From Chengkuizengella axinellae (GTDB lineage: Bacteria; Bacillota; Bacilli; Paenibacillales; KCTC-33759), in NCBI RefSeq assembly GCF_030730905.1, contig NZ_JAVAMP010000004.1:223226-287225 (forward strand): 64,000 nt of DNA, in the 5' to 3' direction. The first letter of the stretch is position 1, and every line of letters begins with the position of its first letter. This document shows, piece after piece, positions 10,704 through 19,199 of the stretch. The notes beneath the pieces are model-generated. The model did no database searches and was not told the DNA's origin. It saw only the letters and a program-made list of their open reading frames with translations. The translations under genes and the position numbers were made by a program.

Positions 10704-11699
10704 TCACTTTTGAAGACAGTCTGCTGCGATACGAAATCCACAATTGCTTGTTGAGCTGTCAGGTGTATTGGAGCTTCTAGCCGCAACGCGATAGCGATTA
10801 CAATAAGATCGATGACACAAAAACGAACCACCACGCATAGATCTTTTCCCTGTTACTTTCATATATTGTGGATTAATATGATTCGTTGTGTGATGATAAT
10901 TTTGAGAAAACCAATCACTACACCATTCCCACACATTACCGGACATATTGTAAAGTCCATATCCATTCGGTTTATAAACATCTACAGGGGATGTACCGAT
11001 ATAACCATCACTAGCATGATTTACCTTTGGGAATTTTCCCTGCCAAATATTACATTGATGCTCTCCATTTGGTTTAAGCTGATCCCCCCAAGGATATGTC
11101 CTCTGTTCTAAGCCCCCTCGGGCAGCATATTCCCATTCTGCCTCTGTAGGCAGCCTAGTTCCTGACCAACTGCAATATGCTTTCGCATCATGCCAGGATA
11201 TATGCACTACTGGATGATGAAGACGATGTTCAACAGAGCTTCTTGGTCCTTCAGGTTCCTTCCAACAAGCACCCTCTACTGGCAACCACCAGGGTGTGTC
11301 TTGCGAAGTGGCTTTGATTCCACTTTTTATTTCATCAGAAGCTAATAAATGAAACACATAAGACCAACCAAACTTTTCAGCCTCAGTTACATACCCTGTT
11401 GATTTAACAAAGATAGCAAACTCATCATTTGTTACCGCATATGGAGAAATATAAAAGGATTTTAAAGATACATTCCGCACAGGGCCTTCCCCATCCTCAG
11501 GGAATCCTTCGCGACTATCCGTTCCCATTAAAAACGAACCACCTTCTATATAAATTAGTGAGTTATTGATCTGCTCATTTGATTTAGTAGATTGCTGATT
11601 ATTTGTTATTTGAGACGAGATATTCTCATTCGTAATTCTGCTCGCTGCACAACATGTTTTGATTCCCTTTTCCGTGGACACTCTATCCCCTACCTTCAT
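10704..11699 (-). CDS. Formylglycine-generating enzyme (SUMF1/FGE)
   Basis: This 331-aa protein is an aerobic, copper-dependent FGE that oxidises the sulfatase Cys to formylglycine using O2. The C-terminal motif RGGSFLCHRSYCNRYR carries both copper-binding cysteines, C295 and C300, followed by AARSSNTPDSSTSNCGFR, almost identical to characterised FGEs. The FGE-sulfatase domain starts near residue 50 (IYIEGGSFLMGTD). The first 45 residues are polar and weakly conserved, with a Cys-Cys pair. The gene overlaps the upstream transporter gene by four bases and lies 76 bases before the sulfatase, its obvious client. Confidence 0.93.
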   Translation of the reverse strand: MKVGDRVSTEKGIKTCCAASRITNENISSQITNNQQSTKSNEQINNSLIYIEGGSFLMGTDSREGFPEDGEGPVRNVSLKSFYISPYAVTNDEFAIFVKSTGYVTEAEKFGWSYVFHLLASDEIKSGIKATSQDTPWWLPVEGACWKEPEGPRSSVEHRLHHPVVHISWHDAKAYCSWSGTRLPTEAEWEYAARGGLEQRTYPWGDQLKPNGEHQCNIWQGKFPKVNHASDGYIGTSPVDVYKPNGYGLYNMSGNVWEWCSDWFSQNYHHTTNHINPQYMKVTGKRSMRGGSFLCHRSYCNRYRVAARSSNTPDSSTSNCGFRIAADCLQK

Positions 11700-12235
11700 C
11701 CATATACTGCAATACCGATTAATCCTGAAATTAAAATCACATATACAGGGTGAATTTTAAAATATATTAAAGCAACAAGGGAAGCCCCATAGATAACAAG
11801 CAAACTCATTGTATAAAAAGAGAAGGAAGTTACCAAACCATTATTTACAGCAAATAAGATAGCCGCATAAACAATTAAACCGGTAATAATAGCACGTAAG
11901 CCATAAAGTGCGGACTTCACCATGATGTTCTTTTGAACTTTATAAAAAATGGCTCCGACCATTAAAATAATGATCAACGAAGGTAAGATCATGCCAACTG
12001 CTGAGACTACGGCTCCCCATACCCCCATTTGGTTATAACCTATAAAAATTGCACTGTTTGTTGCGATTGGACCAGGAGACATCCCTGCAACTGCGATCAC
12101 ATCCGTGAACTCCTGTATAGACATCCACTGATGTTGGACGACGATCTCCTCTTGTATGAGTGGAATCATCGCATATCCTCCACCGAAGGAAACTATGCCA
12201 ATCGTAAAAAATGTCACAAATAATTCCCACATCAA
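11696..12235 (-). CDS. chrA: ChrA-type transporter, second half
   Basis: This 179-aa membrane protein belongs to the chromate ion transporter (CHR) family, short-chain type. It has the family's opening signature FGGGYAMIPLIQEE and about five to six hydrophobic segments. Short ChrA proteins come as adjacent pairs that work together; this is the downstream member, 15 bases after the first. The family exports chromate and is related to sulfate handling. In a sulfatase operon, export or balance of released sulfate is a reasonable guess, but the substrate is not shown by sequence. Confidence 0.88.
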   Translation of the reverse strand: MMWELFVTFFTIGIVSFGGGYAMIPLIQEEIVVQHQWMSIQEFTDVIAVAGMSPGPIATNSAIFIGYNQMGVWGAVVSAVGMILPSLIIILMVGAIFYKVQKNIMVKSALYGLRAIITGLIVYAAILFAVNNGLVTSFSFYTMSLLVIYGASLVALIYFKIHPVYVILISGLIGIAVYG

Positions 12236-12250
12236 TTAACATCGCCCCTC

Positions 12251-12886
12251 CTAAATTCCGTCACCTATATAATAATCTGTATACTTGTATCTCTGCTGTT
12301 CTTCTTTTTCAAAATGAATCCTTTTTCCTCTTTTTTGCTTGATTAGTATGATGCCAATACCAATAATGCCTCCAAATAGGATGAGTGCAATGGGATGAAT
12401 ATGCACAAAATACATCGTGACGACCGTCAATATAGCTAATACCACCGTAGATTTATCAATGATGGATATTTTGCCGATTTTAATGGCTGCATAAGTAATC
12501 AGAGCTACAATGGTCGCTCGAATGGCAATAAAAGCAGCTTCCACCTTGGGATGGTTTTGAACCCGCAAAAAGAAAATGCTTAACACAATTACAATCATAA
12601 AAGTAGGCAGCATCACCCCTGCCATGGCAGCAATCGCACCGGGTATTCCTGCTAGTCTGTAACCGATAAAGGTCGCGGTATTAATCGCTATGGCTCCAGG
12701 AACGGATTCTGCTACCGCAAAAATATCTGTAATATCTTGAGTTTTAACCCATTTTCGTCTTTCTACAACCTCTCTTTCTATAAGAGGGATCATGGCGTAA
12801 CCCCCACCAAAGGTAACGGGTCCTATTTTTAGAAATGTAATAAAAATTTGTGCTATTAATTTCATTTTATTTGAATGAAAAAACAT
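12251..12886 (-). CDS. chrA: ChrA-type transporter, first half
   Basis: This 211-aa membrane protein is the upstream partner of the split ChrA pair. It carries the signature FGGGYAMIPLIEREVVE and the AESVPGAIAINTATFIGYR loop typical of CHR proteins. About six hydrophobic stretches are followed by a basic, then acidic, cytoplasmic tail (KQKRGKRIHFEKEEQQRYK). Each half alone is too short for the 10-12 helices of long ChrA. It is sandwiched between the anaerobic maturase and the second half, inside the sulfatase operon. Confidence 0.88.
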   Translation of the reverse strand: MFFHSNKMKLIAQIFITFLKIGPVTFGGGYAMIPLIEREVVERRKWVKTQDITDIFAVAESVPGAIAINTATFIGYRLAGIPGAIAAMAGVMLPTFMIVIVLSIFFLRVQNHPKVEAAFIAIRATIVALITYAAIKIGKISIIDKSTVVLAILTVVTMYFVHIHPIALILFGGIIGIGIILIKQKRGKRIHFEKEEQQRYKYTDYYIGDGI

Positions 12887-12940
12887 GAAATCACTTCCAT
12901 CTCATAATGGTAAGCATCTGATGAAACTTCGCTGTCAATC

Positions 12941-14176
12941 CTATCTTCCACAGCATTTTTTAAACTTAAGACCACTCCCACAAAAACAAGACTCATTGCG
13001 GGCTGGAAGTGAATGTCCTGATTCAACCCAATCATGTTTCCATTCCTGACGTATCTTTTGTGCTAGCGATGATAGCTTTTCTTGGCTGTGTGCATAAAGC
13101 TGTCTATAACTAGTACAAAAATAATCAGGATTTGTGATCTTTCCACTAATCCAGCGGCGATTCCTTGGACATCCACCATGACATAAAGATAAATACTCAC
13201 ATGATCGACATGTTTCTGGCAGTGTACTCTTCAAGTCCAAAAATTCTGCATACTTAGGGTGTGTTAAAATCGCAGAAAGCGAATCCTCATCCACATTGCC
13301 TAATTTAAAAGATTCATGCATATAAAAATCACACGGATACACATCACCATTACTTTCTATAACTAGGGTTTTAGGACAAGACTCTTGATGTATACATAAC
13401 TCTGGTGGATGATTCATGTGATGTGTTAATAAGTTGTCAAAAACCCTTATGGACGTCTTTGGTTGCCCTTCTTTAATCCATATATCAAATGCATCACACA
13501 AGAAATTCCCATAAGATGCTGGAGAAATAAAATAGTCAACTGTATTACTGTTATCCTGAGCTTTAAAATTCATGGCAGGAATCCATTGAACATAAGTGAA
13601 ATGTTCTTGTTCATAAAACTGCATAAGTTGATCTGCTAGCTGAACATTTTCTTCATGTATTACTGTTAAAATATTAAAGTCCACCTCGTATTTACGAAGC
13701 CAATCTATTCCTCTCATAACAGCTTCGTAGCTTCCAGCACCAGAGCTGTAAGTTCTATGACGATCATGGATTTCAGGGGGACCGTCTATGCTCACACCAA
13801 CCAAGAAGTTATATTGTTTAAAAAACCTCGCCCACTGTTCATTAATTAAAGTACCATTCGTTTGAATCACATTATTAATAGAGGTATGAGGAGGAGCAAA
13901 TGCGACCTGCATTTCAACTACATCATAGAAAAAATCGAGACCTGCTAATAAAGGTTCTCCCCCTTGCCACGCAAAAGATGCAACTTTGTTAACACCTTTC
14001 ATATATTGCTTTATGAACTTCTGTAATAGATGGGTTTGAATTTTAACCTCTTCTGCCTTCATTCCATTGCAGCCATTAAAGTAACAATAATCACATGCTA
14101 AGTTGCAGTAGTTAGAAACTGTTTTCCACATCACATTTAATCCATGACGTTCGTTTACTGTTAAGTCACAACTCAT
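12941..14176 (-). CDS. Anaerobic sulfatase-maturating radical SAM enzyme (anSME)
   Basis: This 411-aa radical SAM protein installs formylglycine on Cys- or Ser-type sulfatases without oxygen. The SAM cluster motif C24-x3-C28-x2-C31 (CNLACDYC) is followed by YFNGCNG and AWQGGEPLLAG. A SPASM region near 320-360 (CRSCEYLSLCHGGCPRN) binds auxiliary Fe-S clusters. The last 20 residues form an added SEC-C-type zinc motif (SCFCGSGLKFKKCC), unusual for this family. It follows the ROK regulator by 19 bases and shares the operon with an oxygen-dependent FGE and one sulfatase. Confidence 0.92.
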   Translation of the reverse strand: MSCDLTVNERHGLNVMWKTVSNYCNLACDYCYFNGCNGMKAEEVKIQTHLLQKFIKQYMKGVNKVASFAWQGGEPLLAGLDFFYDVVEMQVAFAPPHTSINNVIQTNGTLINEQWARFFKQYNFLVGVSIDGPPEIHDRHRTYSSGAGSYEAVMRGIDWLRKYEVDFNILTVIHEENVQLADQLMQFYEQEHFTYVQWIPAMNFKAQDNSNTVDYFISPASYGNFLCDAFDIWIKEGQPKTSIRVFDNLLTHHMNHPPELCIHQESCPKTLVIESNGDVYPCDFYMHESFKLGNVDEDSLSAILTHPKYAEFLDLKSTLPETCRSCEYLSLCHGGCPRNRRWISGKITNPDYFCTSYRQLYAHSQEKLSSLAQKIRQEWKHDWVESGHSLPARNESCFCGSGLKFKKCCGR

Positions 14177-14195
14177 CTATACACACCTCTTTTAC

Positions 14196-15314
14196 TTAAA
14201 AAGTGTAAATGTTCTTTTTGAATGCAATACTTGCCGCAGCAATCACTCCAGCATCATCTCTAAAAGATGATCTAACTACAGAAGTTTGACGATTTGTTAA
14301 TTTAGATTGATCCACGTATTTTTGGGTTTCAGTTAAAATCGGAGAGTTATCAAATATAAGCTGCCCTCCTAAAATGACTTTTTCCACATAGATCATATGA
14401 ATAAAGGAAGAAATTACAGTTCCTAAATATTGCCCATATTTAGTTAATACATGAATGCAATCCTCATCATTATTTTTTAATTTTTCAATAATAGCTGCAA
14501 TGGATGAACAATTCAGCTCTTCTAAAGCTAGTTTTTCAGATACATATTGTTCAATGCATCCCCTTTGACCACATTTGCACGGTTTTCCATTAGGCATATA
14601 AACCATGTGACCTAATTGATTTCCTAAACTAGCTTCATTACTATACACTTGACCATTGATCGTAAGTCCTGAACCAATGCCTTGACCTATATAAACTACA
14701 AGAAAATGCTTGCTGTCCTTATAAGAACCAAACATTCTCTCAGCAATGGTCATCGCTCTTACATGATGATCCATATACACTGGCAAATGAAATTGTCGTT
14801 CTAACTGTTTAACTAATGCTAACCTTCTATCATCCTTCATTAAGCCATAAGTAACAACACCAATGGATACAGCAGTTATCTCTGCATTTTTTTGTATATA
14901 TTCCATGATTTTATTTATTTTAAAATCTAATAATTGATTGCCGGCCATATTTGCTGAGAATGGAATATTTTCTACTTTCACTGCTTTTCCTTTTAGGTTT
15001 GCAAATCCAATCTCCATTCTATCCATTCGAATGTGTATACCAAGGGTCCAATGAGTAGGGTTTAGATCAAGAATAATCGACTTAGGTCCTTTTCTAACCA
15101 CTTTGCTTTCTGCAGTCCCTACTTCAACAATTAATTGTTCATTTATTAGCTCATTTGTTAAATTCGTAATGGTTGCCGCCGTTAAATTTGTTAAAGCAGC
15201 TAGCTTTTTTCTAGTTGTCTGACCATTTGTTAAGAGTAAATTTAAAATTAGAGATTTGTTTGATTGTTTCATTTTGAATTGAACTGAATTGTTGTTTAAA
15301 ATTTTTCCAATCAC
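14196..15314 (-). CDS. ROK-family transcriptional repressor (XylR/NagC type)
   Basis: This 372-aa regulator has an N-terminal winged helix (residues about 15-70, with KKLAALTNLTAATITNLTNEL as recognition region) and a C-terminal ROK sugar-kinase-like domain. The ROK zinc motif is intact (GHMVYMPNGKPCKCGQRGC). The ATP site is degenerate, as is usual for repressors. It is the first gene of the sulfatase operon and probably senses a sugar, perhaps a desulfated one, to control it. A GTG start is used; an internal ATG 14 codons later is possible, but the NNNSVQFKMKQSNKSLIL front end matches the family. Confidence 0.88.
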   Translation of the reverse strand: MIGKILNNNSVQFKMKQSNKSLILNLLLTNGQTTRKKLAALTNLTAATITNLTNELINEQLIVEVGTAESKVVRKGPKSIILDLNPTHWTLGIHIRMDRMEIGFANLKGKAVKVENIPFSANMAGNQLLDFKINKIMEYIQKNAEITAVSIGVVTYGLMKDDRRLALVKQLERQFHLPVYMDHHVRAMTIAERMFGSYKDSKHFLVVYIGQGIGSGLTINGQVYSNEASLGNQLGHMVYMPNGKPCKCGQRGCIEQYVSEKLALEELNCSSIAAIIEKLKNNDEDCIHVLTKYGQYLGTVISSFIHMIYVEKVILGGQLIFDNSPILTETQKYVDQSKLTNRQTSVVRSSFRDDAGVIAAASIAFKKNIYTF

Positions 15315-15623
15315 CTACCTAATAATTAATTTATTGGTTTAATTAATTATTGATCGTGGCTATGCTTATATCTTAGTGTATATAAACCGATTACATAAGA
15401 CGAAAATTTTATACCCCTTACTACACCCAAAAAAGTGATACAAATTTAATAGGATTCTAATGGTTTCTTAACACATTTGTTACAAATAAGTTTTAAGTCA
15501 TGTAGATTTAGATATTAAACGAGTTATTTTAGTTTTTTAGGTAAAGTGTTTTTCGTCAAAAATTATATGACTTTTTTAAATCCCTGTCTTAATTTTAGGA
15601 TAGGGTTATTTGAGGTTTTAAAG

Positions 15624-15652
15624 TTGACATGAAATTATATCGACAATATAAT
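15624..15652 (+). promoter_or_regulatory. Consensus sigma-A promoter of padR
   Basis: TTGACA (15624-15629) and TATAAT (15647-15652) are both perfect and separated by exactly 17 bases. Such a strong promoter usually needs a repressor, which fits the inverted repeat that begins within the -10 box. Confidence 0.9.
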
Positions 15653-15697
15653 GTTAATAACACATTACTGTTAATGACAGTTTAATGTTATTAACAT
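15651..15697 (+). promoter_or_regulatory. Inverted repeat, likely PadR operator
   Basis: ATGTTAATAAC (15651-15661) and GTTATTAACAT (15687-15697) are perfect 11-base inverted repeats with 25 bases between them. They cover the start point of the promoter just upstream. PadR proteins bind ATGT...ACAT dyads, so autoregulation of the downstream padR is likely. Confidence 0.75.
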
Positions 15698-15757
15698 CTA
15701 TTCTATTAACGTTATGATCAAAGTATTTTAAGTTTAACTAAGGAGGTACGATGTTTA

Positions 15758-16093
15758 ATGAAACATACAGGAAGACATACAGGTGCATTCCTTTTGTTGT
15801 TTTTAACAGAGGGAGATAGCTATGGAGGGAAACTTCTACAGAAATGTGAGGAAGAGCTTCCCGTCAATCCGATTGATAGTGCAATTATTTATCGCACACT
15901 AAAAAAATTAGAGATAGAAGGTGCTGTCGAGTCTTATTTGGATACATCTGATCAAGATAAGCTGATAAAGATGTACAAGATTACTGAAGTTGGAAAAAGA
16001 AAATTAGAAGATTTTCACGTAGATATTGAAGCGAAGATAAAAAATTTATCATTCTTTTCAAACAAATATAATGAATGGAAAAAGGAGTACTAA
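15758..16093 (+). CDS. PadR-family transcriptional regulator
   Basis: This 111-aa winged-helix protein has the PadR N-terminal domain: LLLFLTEGDSYGGKLLQKCEE, then DSAIIYRTLKKLEIEGAVESY for the recognition helix and wing. The short C-terminal helix makes it a PadR-s2-size protein that should dimerise. The start follows AAGGAGGT at 11 bases. It sits behind a perfect promoter with an inverted repeat, implying autorepression. The adjacent permease frame is broken, so PadR may have lost its main target. Confidence 0.88.
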   Translation: MKHTGRHTGAFLLLFLTEGDSYGGKLLQKCEEELPVNPIDSAIIYRTLKKLEIEGAVESYLDTSDQDKLIKMYKITEVGKRKLEDFHVDIEAKIKNLSFFSNKYNEWKKEY

Positions 16094-16095
16094 TC

Positions 16096-16632
16096 ATGAT
16101 TAATGGTGCTATTCTTTATATTATAGCTATCATTTTACTAGTATTTCTTTTATAAAAAATAAAAATAAAACAAAAGCTGCTTTATTAAAGTCATGGAAGA
16201 TGTTTAGAAATATTATGTATATTGGATATGCTGTTTCTACTCCCTCCAGTCTTAATATTCGTAGGTTTATTAGACAAATGGGTGGAGAAAGACACAATAA
16301 TTAAATATATGGGAAAAAATTCTGGCTTCTATGGTACCTTGTTCGCTTTATTATTAGGAGTAATTGCAGCTGGTCCCCTATACGTAGCGTTTCCCATTGC
16401 AGTACTTTTTCTAAAAAAAGGAGTAAGTTTGCGGTATATTGTATTTTTTTTAGGAGTTTGGTCAACTGCAAAATTACCAGTTGTTGTATATGAATTGTCT
16501 TCATTCGGTGTTAAGTTTACGCTTATTCATATTTGTTTTGGTCTACTTTTTTCCTATTTTTTGGGTGTTATTTTTGAAAAAATTTATGATCAACGGCAAT
16601 TGTTGAAATATGATATAACAGAAGAAATTTAA
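16096..16632 (+). pseudogene. Predicted permease broken by two frameshifts
   Basis: Two bases after padR an ATG opens a hydrophobic frame (INGAILYIIAIILLVFL) that stops after about 19 codons. The continuation FIKNKNKTKAALLKSWKM and NIMYIGYA is in another frame, and from about 16231 the protein resumes in a third frame as FLLPPVLIFVGLLDKWVEKD to the end at 16632. Joined, these make a permease of about 178 aa resembling predicted permeases that often sit with small metal-binding or PadR/ArsR regulators. The last frame has its own TTG at 16222 and could be read alone as 136 aa, but it has no good ribosome binding site. Confidence 0.65.
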
Positions 16633-16762
16633 ATGAAGAAAATAATAGTTTTATCCTTTTAATTCAGAGTTAAATAGAATTTATAGTATTTTTCTAAATT
16701 ATAGGTGGCATATATAAAAGAGTCTTATTAAAATGATCTTGATGATTGGGAGGAATTGAACT

Positions 16763-17125
16763 ATGACTTCAGAAAACCATGTTCTCACGCAAAAACAAAT
16801 AGCAGAGTCATTTTCTAATGGTAATTTCGAGCCTACTTTTCCATTTCTAGCAAAAATAATTGAATGGAATATCATTGGTGACAAAACCTTAGTAGGTAGG
16901 GAAGCTGTAATAGAAGAATGCAAGCAAACTTCAAATTATTTCAAAACTATAACCACTAATTTCACTACATTGAATGTAATTTCCGAAAAGAATTGCGTTG
17001 CTGTAAATGGAACAGCTGAATTTATTCGCAATGGTGAACAATTATCTTTTGTTTCAGCCTGTGATGTCTATATTTTTAATGATAAAAATGAACTTCAAAG
17101 AATTGATTCTTATTGTATCAAATAA
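16763..17125 (+). CDS. SnoaL/NTF2-like protein
   Basis: This 120-aa protein has the cone-shaped alpha+beta barrel pattern of the SnoaL/NTF2 superfamily: an N-terminal helix (LTQKQIAESFSNGNF), FLAKIIEWNIIGD, then alternating strands ending in CDVYIFNDKNELQRIDSYC. Such proteins are ligand-binding or small catalytic domains, often of unknown substrate. The ATG follows GGAGGAATTGAACT. It stands alone. Confidence 0.7.
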   Translation: MTSENHVLTQKQIAESFSNGNFEPTFPFLAKIIEWNIIGDKTLVGREAVIEECKQTSNYFKTITTNFTTLNVISEKNCVAVNGTAEFIRNGEQLSFVSACDVYIFNDKNELQRIDSYCIK

Positions 17126-17229
17126 TACACTTTGCTCTCTCCTGAATGAACCACCGAAATAATGTGCGCATATGTTCATACAACAAAATCACCAGTCCAT
17201 AAATGAACTGGTGTTGATTGTGACTTAAA

Positions 17230-18312
17230 CTACCCATTTGCAATAATATGCTCATAATTGGTTTTATCTGTTGTTTTCACTAACTTAACTAGCAGTTCTT
17301 TAGCCGCTTCGTAATCATCTATATGTAGAATAGAAGAAGATGTATGAACATACCTTGAACATACTCCAATAACTGCTGATGGAACCCCGATCCCATGCAA
17401 CTGAATTTTTTCTGCATCCGTAGTTCCTGGTGCTACAAAATATTGGTAAGGAATATGGTTAGACTCCGCTGTGTCTAGTATAAATTCCTTTATGCCTTGG
17501 TGTGTGATCATATGTTTTCCTAAAATACGTAACAATGTACCTTTTCCAAGCTGACCAAACTGGCTTTTATCTCCTGTTGTGTCGTTTGCAGGACTGGCAT
17601 CTAACCCATAACAAATATCAGGCTGAATCAAGTTAGCAGACGCCACTGCCCCAGCTTTTCTACGTTCCTCTTGGACAACTGCGCCTGAAAATAAAATATT
17701 TGGCAATTGTTCTGTATGTACTTCTTTTAGTAATTCAACAGCTAAACCTACACCATATCGATTGTCCCATGCTTTTGCTAATATTTTTTTCGGATTGGAT
17801 AACACTTCAAACGATCCCACAGGTACAATTTGTAGTCCAGGTTGAATCCCCATATTTTCTGCATCTTGACGATCATCGGCACCTATATCAATAAACATTT
17901 GACTTATCTCTGCTGGTTTAACACGCTGTGCTTCACTTAACAAATGAGGAGGTGTGGAACCTATAACACCGATGATAGGTCCTTTTTTTGTTATAATCTG
18001 TACACGTTGGGCTAGCAGTACTTGACTCCACCATTTCCCTAACGGTTCAAAACGGATCATTCCATTATCCGTTATTTTGGTCACCATAAAACCCACCTCA
18101 TCTAAATGTCCAGTCACCATTACTCTTGGACCTTGCTCATCTCCTCTTACAACCCCAAAAATACTGCCAAAACGATCCTGAATAATTTCATTTGTATATT
18201 TCTCCAGCTCAGATCTAACGAATTTGCCTATATCTTTTTCAAACCCTGGTGCTGCTGGTATTTCCGTTAATGTTTTAAACAGCTTTAAAGTATCTTCATT
18301 CATTTTTATCAC
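17230..18312 (-). CDS. M42-family metallo-aminopeptidase
   Basis: This 360-aa protein is a di-metal aminopeptidase of family M42 (PepA/FrvX/YsdC-like, cytoplasmic, forms large tetrahedral assemblies). Visible motifs are VTGHLDEVGFMVT with the metal His and Asp, AKAWDNRYGVGLAVELL with a bridging Asp, SGAVVQEERRKAGA with the catalytic Glu pair, and a late metal His near the C-terminus. The true start may be the internal ATG three codons in (MNEDTLKLF). A cre-like box lies about 40 bases upstream, suggesting carbon catabolite control. Confidence 0.88.
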   Translation of the reverse strand: MIKMNEDTLKLFKTLTEIPAAPGFEKDIGKFVRSELEKYTNEIIQDRFGSIFGVVRGDEQGPRVMVTGHLDEVGFMVTKITDNGMIRFEPLGKWWSQVLLAQRVQIITKKGPIIGVIGSTPPHLLSEAQRVKPAEISQMFIDIGADDRQDAENMGIQPGLQIVPVGSFEVLSNPKKILAKAWDNRYGVGLAVELLKEVHTEQLPNILFSGAVVQEERRKAGAVASANLIQPDICYGLDASPANDTTGDKSQFGQLGKGTLLRILGKHMITHQGIKEFILDTAESNHIPYQYFVAPGTTDAEKIQLHGIGVPSAVIGVCSRYVHTSSSILHIDDYEAAKELLVKLVKTTDKTNYEHIIANG

Positions 18313-18349
18313 TCCTAAACTTTATTACTTGTATTCTATTTTATCTTAA

Positions 18350-18366
18350 GTTAAGCGCTTTCTCCA
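18350..18366. promoter_or_regulatory. Candidate cre (CcpA) box
   Basis: The minus strand reads AGAAAGCGCTTAACTTA, close to the catabolite-response consensus (TGNAAGCGNTTNCA type). It lies upstream of the M42 peptidase start. Confidence 0.45.
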
Positions 18367-18446
18367 TTGAAAATTACTTATACACACGATAAGTATTCTA
18401 ATTTTGGTGAATTCTTGTTGCAATATATATTTAAAACTGATAAAAT

Positions 18447-18466
18447 ACTACCAAACGGTAGGTAGT
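18447..18466. promoter_or_regulatory. TetR operator in front of tetR
   Basis: ACTACCAAACGGTAGGTAGT is an inverted repeat centred on CTACC/GGTAG. A matching block lies before the aldo/keto reductase at 19150-19168, differing at only a few positions, so both are probably bound by the same TetR. Confidence 0.75.
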
Positions 18467-18487
18467 AAACAAGGGAGTTATTCAATC

Positions 18488-19063
18488 ATGAGAAAAAATA
18501 AAATATTGCAAGAGTCATTAGCTTTATTTGCCAACAAGGGTTATTTTGAAACAAGTATGGAAGATATTGCAAAAGCTGTGGGAATAAAAAAAGCTTCTTT
18601 ATACTCTCACTTTTCTGGGAAGGAGGACATATTCTCAGCCGTATTTAACCATATTTTGATCGATTATTCAACCTTTATAAACGAATTAACAACTTTTAAA
18701 GAAAATGTGGATGTACAAGAGAAACTAAATATCATTTTTACTCGTTATATTAAAAACTGTAGAAATAATGCTCAGATGGATTTTTGGGATCGATACTTCT
18801 ATTACCCACCAGAATATCTTAAAGAGTATATTCATGAAAAGACAGATGAAACAGAAAAGGAACTTACAAAAAAGGTTGCAGCAATCATTGAAGAAGGCAT
18901 TGAAAAAAAACAATTTAAAAACAAAGATGCTTCTGAAGTTGCATTAGCTTATTACTACATGATGATTGGTTTTGCAATGAGCATCAAGTTTTACGATGAA
19001 AGAGACATTGAACGTGATTTATCAAGCTGCTTTAATGCATTTTTAGATGGGATCAAAATTTAA
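18488..19063 (+). CDS. TetR-family regulator
   Basis: This 191-aa regulator has a standard N-terminal helix-turn-helix (LFANKGYFETSMEDIAKAVG, then KKASLYSHFSGKEDIF) and a variable C-terminal ligand domain. The ATG at 18488 (MRKNKILQES) follows AAGGGAG, and the operator lies just upstream, so the longer 18404 start is not used. It probably represses itself and the next gene, an aldo/keto reductase, whose promoter carries the same operator. The inducer is unknown. Confidence 0.9.
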   Translation: MRKNKILQESLALFANKGYFETSMEDIAKAVGIKKASLYSHFSGKEDIFSAVFNHILIDYSTFINELTTFKENVDVQEKLNIIFTRYIKNCRNNAQMDFWDRYFYYPPEYLKEYIHEKTDETEKELTKKVAAIIEEGIEKKQFKNKDASEVALAYYYMMIGFAMSIKFYDERDIERDLSSCFNAFLDGIKI

Positions 19064-19149
19064 ACCTTAATCAATATGACTACTACAATACTTGCATTCC
19101 ATACTATCGGAACACTATATTCCAGTGTGGATTTATTTTCACCCTTTCC

Positions 19150-19168
19150 CTACCGATCGTTAGGTTGT
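19150..19168. promoter_or_regulatory. TetR operator in front of the aldo/keto reductase
   Basis: CTACCGATCGTTAGGTTGT aligns with the tetR operator (CTACCAAACGGTAGGTAGT), with identical outer half-sites, about 32 bases before the reductase start. Confidence 0.65.
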
Positions 19169-19199
19169 TTATTAAAACAATGAATTATGGAGGAGAACA

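Larger units (their letters stand above)
15315..15757. other. Divergent intergenic region between ROK operon and padR
   Basis: This 443-base gap separates the leftward sulfatase operon from the rightward padR gene. It contains the padR promoter and operator listed separately. The left part, next to the ROK gene, is AT-rich and presumably holds the sulfatase promoter and ROK operator, but I see no confident boxes there. Confidence 0.5.

Noticed and set aside
12033..12242. Overlapping 69-aa frame across the start of the second ChrA gene
   Set aside because: A shadow of the ChrA coding sequence in another frame; no independent support.
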